A stretch of 5,553 bases of DNA from assembly GCA_007135745.1 (NCBI GenBank), contig SLIH01000335.1, forward strand, positions 1 to 5,553, in the 5' to 3' direction. Numbering within the stretch: the stretch's first letter is position 1; each line of letters opens with the position of its first letter. Positions 5,336 through 5,553 of this stretch are shown in pieces. The DNA is from Halomonas sp. (GTDB lineage Bacteria; Pseudomonadota; Gammaproteobacteria; Pseudomonadales; Oleiphilaceae). The notes beneath the pieces are model-generated. The model did no database searches. It had not been told where the DNA came from and saw only the letters and a program-made list of their open reading frames with translations. The translations under genes were made by a program, and so were the position numbers.

Positions 5336-5553
5336 TCAGTGCGGTTCGGACTGCGGTCGACGCAGATGGAAGCCCAGGGCACCGCTGATATTCAGCTGCC
5401 GTACGGCCTCCCACTCGTCGGCCGTTTCCACGCCACTGACAAAGACTTCCATGCCCCGCTCCCGGGCGACCGGAACAATGGACTCCAGGAAGAACCTGGC
5501 ATCGGAACGCCGATGCAGATCGCGAATGTAACTGCGATCCACCCTCAAGGCAT
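5336..5553 (-). CDS. EAL-domain protein, C-terminal 71 residues (runs off the window), degenerate
   Basis: The frame is open to the window edge (first full codon 5551-5549) and stops with TGA at 5338-5336. The residues ALRVDRSYIRDL, then VFVSGVETADEW and GALGFHLRRP, follow the last third of an EAL phosphodiesterase domain, the c-di-GMP-hydrolysing fold. Three usually conserved positions differ: the lysine of (L)K(I/V)D is arginine, the first glutamate of EGVET is serine, and the glutamine of QGxxxxRP is leucine. This suggests loss of phosphodiesterase activity and a role as a binding or scaffold domain. The VF-x-x-GVET-x-x-EW pattern recalls CsrD/MshH-type proteins, but too little is visible to decide. 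The TTG at 5548 is not the start; the true N-terminus, and any GGDEF or sensor domain, lies outside the window. Confidence 0.85.
   Translation of the reverse strand, partial: ALRVDRSYIRDLHRRSDARFFLESIVPVARERGMEVFVSGVETADEWEAVRQLNISGALGFHLRRPQSEPH

Overview
The window reads as ordinary core chromosome of a gammaproteobacterium. GC is high in the genes. A 6S RNA end sits directly in front of a 5-formyltetrahydrofolate cyclo-ligase gene, an arrangement typical of Gammaproteobacteria, and ilvA and rpiA are divergent, as in pseudomonads and relatives. A marine Pseudomonadales/Marinobacter-like host is my best guess, from gene order and protein flavour only. I see no insertion sequence, phage gene, tRNA, CRISPR array or toxin-antitoxin pair.

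Layout. Bases 1-41 are the 3' end of 6S RNA (ssrS), followed by ygfA/fau (77-688, +, GTG start). Facing it is a 55-codon gene for a one-span membrane or secreted small protein (735-902, -) with a clear ribosome binding site. Behind that lies a very AT-rich spacer (903-1081) full of short repeats. Next is ilvA (1082-2599, -), biosynthetic threonine ammonia-lyase with two C-terminal ACT-like domains. It diverges across 132 bp from rpiA (GTG start at 2732, +), ribose-5-phosphate isomerase A, which ends in a hairpin terminator. An acyl-CoA dehydrogenase of the long-chain/isovaleryl type (3541-4692, +) has its own promoter, whose -35 box lies inside a 16-bp dyad that looks like a repressor operator. 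Then ppa (4805-5332, +), inorganic pyrophosphatase, has a perfect TATAAT box and a GC-rich leader. Tail to tail with it, only 3 bp away, is the C-terminal end of an EAL-domain protein (5336 to the window edge, -) with several catalytic positions replaced.

The genes do not form a single pathway. They cover one-carbon metabolism, isoleucine synthesis, the pentose phosphate pathway, fatty or branched acyl-CoA oxidation, pyrophosphate removal and probable c-di-GMP-related signalling, and most look like separate transcription units. I did not find a convincing undescribed multi-gene system. The best leads are the small membrane protein with its AT-rich upstream region, the operator-like dyad before the acyl-CoA dehydrogenase, and the degenerate EAL tail.
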